Both the position numbers and the translations under genes were made by a program. 23,747 nucleotides of DNA, taken from contig JAGHQL010000267.1 in the NCBI GenBank assembly GCA_020080175.1, positions 1 to 23,747 on the forward strand. Reading direction: 5' to 3'. Each line of letters starts with the position of its first letter. Within the stretch, counting starts at the first letter, position 1. This document shows, piece after piece, positions 22,301 to 23,747 of the stretch. Below the pieces are notes generated by a model that was not told where the DNA came from, made no database searches, and was given only the letters and a program-made list of their open reading frames with translations. Source of the DNA: Glutinoglossum americanum (taxonomy: Eukaryota > Ascomycota > Geoglossomycetes > Geoglossales > Geoglossaceae).

Positions 22301-22820
22301 TGAACTTGTGGAAACATGGCAAGGCCGTGGCCCGGATGACAAGACGACCGAGACCACCAAAACAGCTTCAACCTGGATGATCTTCCTCTTTATCCTTGCC
22401 CACTCCGTTGCCATTGGGGGGCACCGATCCCTACCTTTCGAACGATGCTCCTTAGTATTAGAACAATTTCTCAAATTCGGGGCTGACAGCGACGTCTTCT
22501 TCCTCCTATACAACCGGAACTCCGAACCGACCGACGACCAACTCCTCTTCATTTCTCTGCAGCAACTGGTCAGTCTCATGCAACCACGGAATTTCGAATC
22601 CATCCAGAGCTTGCTCCAAGCAGGGACAAAACGTCCGTTCTGGAGCAAACCAACATCCGTTCTATCACGACTCACGCCTTGGATGAGTTCGCCGGTTTCC
22701 GTCACGTCAAAGTACAAAGCTTTCGAGGATAAGGAGCTAAGGGGAGGACGGTACCGATTCCACAGCGTTTTCTGTAAGGATTCTCAGCTCGAGTGCAATT
22801 TCTATGTGAGGATTTTCTAG
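19362..22820 (+). CDS. NACHT-domain NLR-like (STAND) protein
   Basis: One open frame of 1152 aa from the ATG at 19362 (ACCATGG context); upstream frame extension lacks an ATG. The N-terminus (MDPLTAVSFAAGILQFIDFS) is the helical domain common at the start of fungal STAND proteins. A coiled, charged region follows, then IREDNIAEAESGTF-type sequence and a roughly 124-aa charged insert. The NACHT NTPase has Walker A GKAGSGKST at 431-439 and Walker B CLFIDGLDEY near 547-556, then ICVSSRPHTEF and LHELTRGDIRRFA. A downstream segment contains VQFFHRTVRDYL (about 785), as in the region that usually follows this NACHT type (DUF7791-like, from memory). The C-terminus holds a weak ankyrin-like unit (AAVGLDHELTYFLLQAGASP). 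Such proteins are implicated in heterokaryon incompatibility and non-self recognition; for this gene that is inference. A 54-nt internal intron and an alternative 3' end are possible (see findings). It has far fewer introns than its neighbours. Confidence 0.88.
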   Translation: MDPLTAVSFAAGILQFIDFSWGIISGTYEVYRSGSGTTAENAHISTVLTDLERVTDGLCTDIEGKTKHERELCKLADKCHDLSQDLAKILRKLKATDKNSKWQSLKVKWASMRNESEVASVENRLDRYRAQILLRLNFMLKYVFVDIFVRLFLVTGNNSEQQSSVKTQLDKMQKEGTEMSTETASQFTCLRKELGQAVQGFLKKLDDDGETNRNNGLEQTESLAEIRTSLSKLQGLVNLISKENRVLRRLYFESVHLREDNIAEAESGTFAWILETGDDEPVHSTQPMSYPRSLSSEDTARETESSVHTGEEVVHEETTNIGPLDSSKEDNEANNREDELSHEGKEQSHRKGERTDHEGKEPVYRGDEALARNNSSRDRMGIGDTSNDENQSEDGTSVEEISRPEQEIRKFTRDTFLAWLRSGRQIYHISGKAGSGKSTLMKFLSQHSRVREELESWAGGKKLVLARFFFWNSGDRLQMSLEGLYRAILFETLRQHPELIPDVFPDQWNDLGFEKTGLDSTAFRFQELKSAFKNLIGKQAFEKHRICLFIDGLDEYEGDSVDHWGLARDLQSWASSEDMKICVSSRPHTEFLGTFSDDSKLRIHLHELTRGDIRRFARAMFKKDPNFDRIKGTYLDLVRDIVGMADGVFLWARLVVRSLLGGVGHCDSPSALREKLNTAPKGLDDLFDKLFDAIEPGDRRRSDKLLLIVTLSHTAMGTLNALACSWLEDLDDPNFPFTSPVQGLSDEEIKKRHRDLPPQLDSLSKGLLEINSLEFHRDLYFAKWVQFFHRTVRDYLQDDSRQSKMKSRVPGFDVNKALCRLILAQCKFARVSQSTLSQTGPLRDLFYESMRWLGRMRTAGNEMPSNFVEEFGRILDGYRQSPYFHPAAEKRNDRKVPWGLALGTSSESLSEPLFVRYLFEDISHVHWAASIGATEYIRRKVSEDATPVNGNNTLSLLLSAAVGLDHELTYFLLQAGASPNELVETWQGRGPDDKTTETTKTASTWMIFLFILAHSVAIGGHRSLPFERCSLVLEQFLKFGADSDVFFLLYNRNSEPTDDQLLFISLQQLVSLMQPRNFESIQSLLQAGTKRPFWSKPTSVLSRLTPWMSSPVSVTSKYKAFEDKELRGGRYRFHSVFCKDSQLECNFYVRIF
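19784..19837 (+). other. Probable 54-nt stopless intron in the NLR-like gene
   Basis: GTACGT..CAATAG with TGAC at 19822-19825 as possible branch site. Splicing joins LLRLNFMLN to EQQSSVKTQLDKMQ, which resembles the usual continuation in related fungal NLRs better than the unspliced YVFVDIFVRLFLVTGN insertion. Length is a multiple of three without stop, so both forms read through. Spliced length would be 1134 aa. Confidence 0.6.
20382..20468 (+). repeat. Degenerate ~8-residue tandem repeat within the NLR insert
   Basis: Four diverged units (SHEGKEQ, SHRKGERT, DHEGKEPV, YRGDEA) with about 24-nt spacing lie in frame inside the charged insert before the NACHT domain. The DNA units also align (CATGAAGGCAAGGA, CATGAGGGCAAGGA), pointing to tandem duplication followed by divergence. 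Confidence 0.6.
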
Positions 22821-23747
22821 ATCCTCTTGAGTCTTGAACATATAGTCGGTCCGTCTAGCGAAGGTGGATTTATTGCGATTCGGTCATACCCTAGAGGAAA
22901 GCGGCGCTGAACTGCATCTGTGGTTCTAACCTGTGGTTTAACAGGCGGGAGCAAGGGAGTAAGAGATGTTTGACGTGGAGCATCACGATGCATCGACAAA
23001 CGCGAAGAGGTAAAGAAACACAATGAGACGGATTTTGGAACTATATCCGCCGAGCCGTGGAATCTCTGGTCTTATCCATCAAGCCAATCAGTTTTCGATT
23101 TTTCAAAAAAAAAAGCATACATGCTAGATAGAATAACCAATAAAAATCATCGAGATCGGGCGAGATGCGAGTTTAATTCTTTATTTCCTCTCCTCGCACA
23201 CCTGGTCGAAAATATTTATCCCCACACGGGAAAAACAATAAATATTCCACTTATTCATTCCATCCCATCCCATTCCCACCCAACCAAACAACCAACCAAC
23301 CAATAATAAATCCCACGCCCCACCGAGTGTTCCTTCCTTCCTCCCTTCCTCCCCACGCGCTCTATCCCCCAACCAACCAAACCAACCAACAACCCCCCCG
23401 CACTACCAAAAATACAAAAATCATATAAAAAAAACAAAAAAAATCGGCCAATCCCCAAACGCACTATTTATTTTCCCCAGCCCATCGACGAACCAACCAA
23501 CCAACCGACCAAACCCAAAAAAGCGAGGGCCCTTTAAAGGCAGAGAAATAAAATAAAAAACAAATAATATTCCCAATTCCTTCGCCCCCGCGTCAGTCCA
23601 TCCCCCCATACACACCACCTATTTTCCCTCCCAACCAACCAGGAAAAAAAAAATAACCCCGCCCATTACGCGTCCCCGCTCCCCCCCCCCCCCCCCCCCC
23701 ACAAAAACAGGATACCCCCCCAACAACAAAACAACAACTACCACCAC
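22821..23747. other. Intergenic tail with AACC-type tracts and a C homopolymer
   Basis: The first 200 bases are of ordinary composition and include splice-like signals that could give the NLR gene another 3' end. From about 23258 onward the plus strand is dominated by C and A. CCCAT-type units occur at about 23258-23280, AACC tracts at about 23280-23303, 23370-23392 and 23490-23512, and a run of 20 C at 23681-23700. No gene was recognised. Confidence 0.6.
23681..23700 (+). repeat. C20 homopolymer
   Basis: Twenty consecutive C residues, directly visible. The exact length in the genome is uncertain because sequencing often misreads such runs. Confidence 0.85.

Noticed and set aside
23258-23747. 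Telomere or subtelomeric repeat
   Set aside because: The tracts are AACC/CCAA-type and irregular, not the CCCTAA/TTAGGG unit of most filamentous ascomycetes.

Overview
The window is genomic DNA from a filamentous ascomycete (Pezizomycotina-type). Protein-coding genes carry short GT..AG introns (50-130 nt) with CTAAC/CTGAC-like branch sites. The genes include a fungal striatin, an H2A.Z with a fungal intron pattern, a PDR-type ABC transporter and a NACHT-type NLR-like protein. Genus cannot be read from the sequence. No tRNA, rRNA, CRISPR array, transposon or virus-like element was recognised.

Left half, all on the minus strand: GPI19/PIG-P (323-1718), striatin (3139-6033), RAD14/XPA (6645-7938) and SND3/PHO88 (8230-9002). 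Right half, all on the plus strand: a ten-exon full-size ABCG/PDR transporter (10909-15968), histone variant H2A.Z (16375-17430) and a large NACHT (STAND/NLR-like) protein (19362-22820). The two halves diverge from a 1.9 kb intergenic region between PHO88 and the ABC transporter. Intergenic DNA is rich in homopolymer and purine/pyrimidine tracts, and the last 500 bases are full of AACC-type tracts and a 20-base C run.

The genes do not form one pathway. Four are housekeeping genes (GPI-anchor synthesis, nucleotide-excision repair, ER protein targeting, variant chromatin). Striatin is the scaffold of the STRIPAK complex that controls hyphal fusion and fruiting. The ABC transporter probably handles efflux of toxic compounds. 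The NLR-like gene, nearly intronless with a variable repeat-bearing insert, is the most accessory-looking gene and the best candidate for something unusual.

Exon joins were worked out by hand from splice motifs, reading phase and remembered family sequences. They have not been tested against RNA data. The most interesting points are two introns whose length is a multiple of three and which contain no stop (one in the ABC transporter, one proposed in the NLR), a G-rich hexamer array inside the unusually long first intron of H2A.Z, and a roughly 124-residue charged insert in the NLR just before its NACHT domain.
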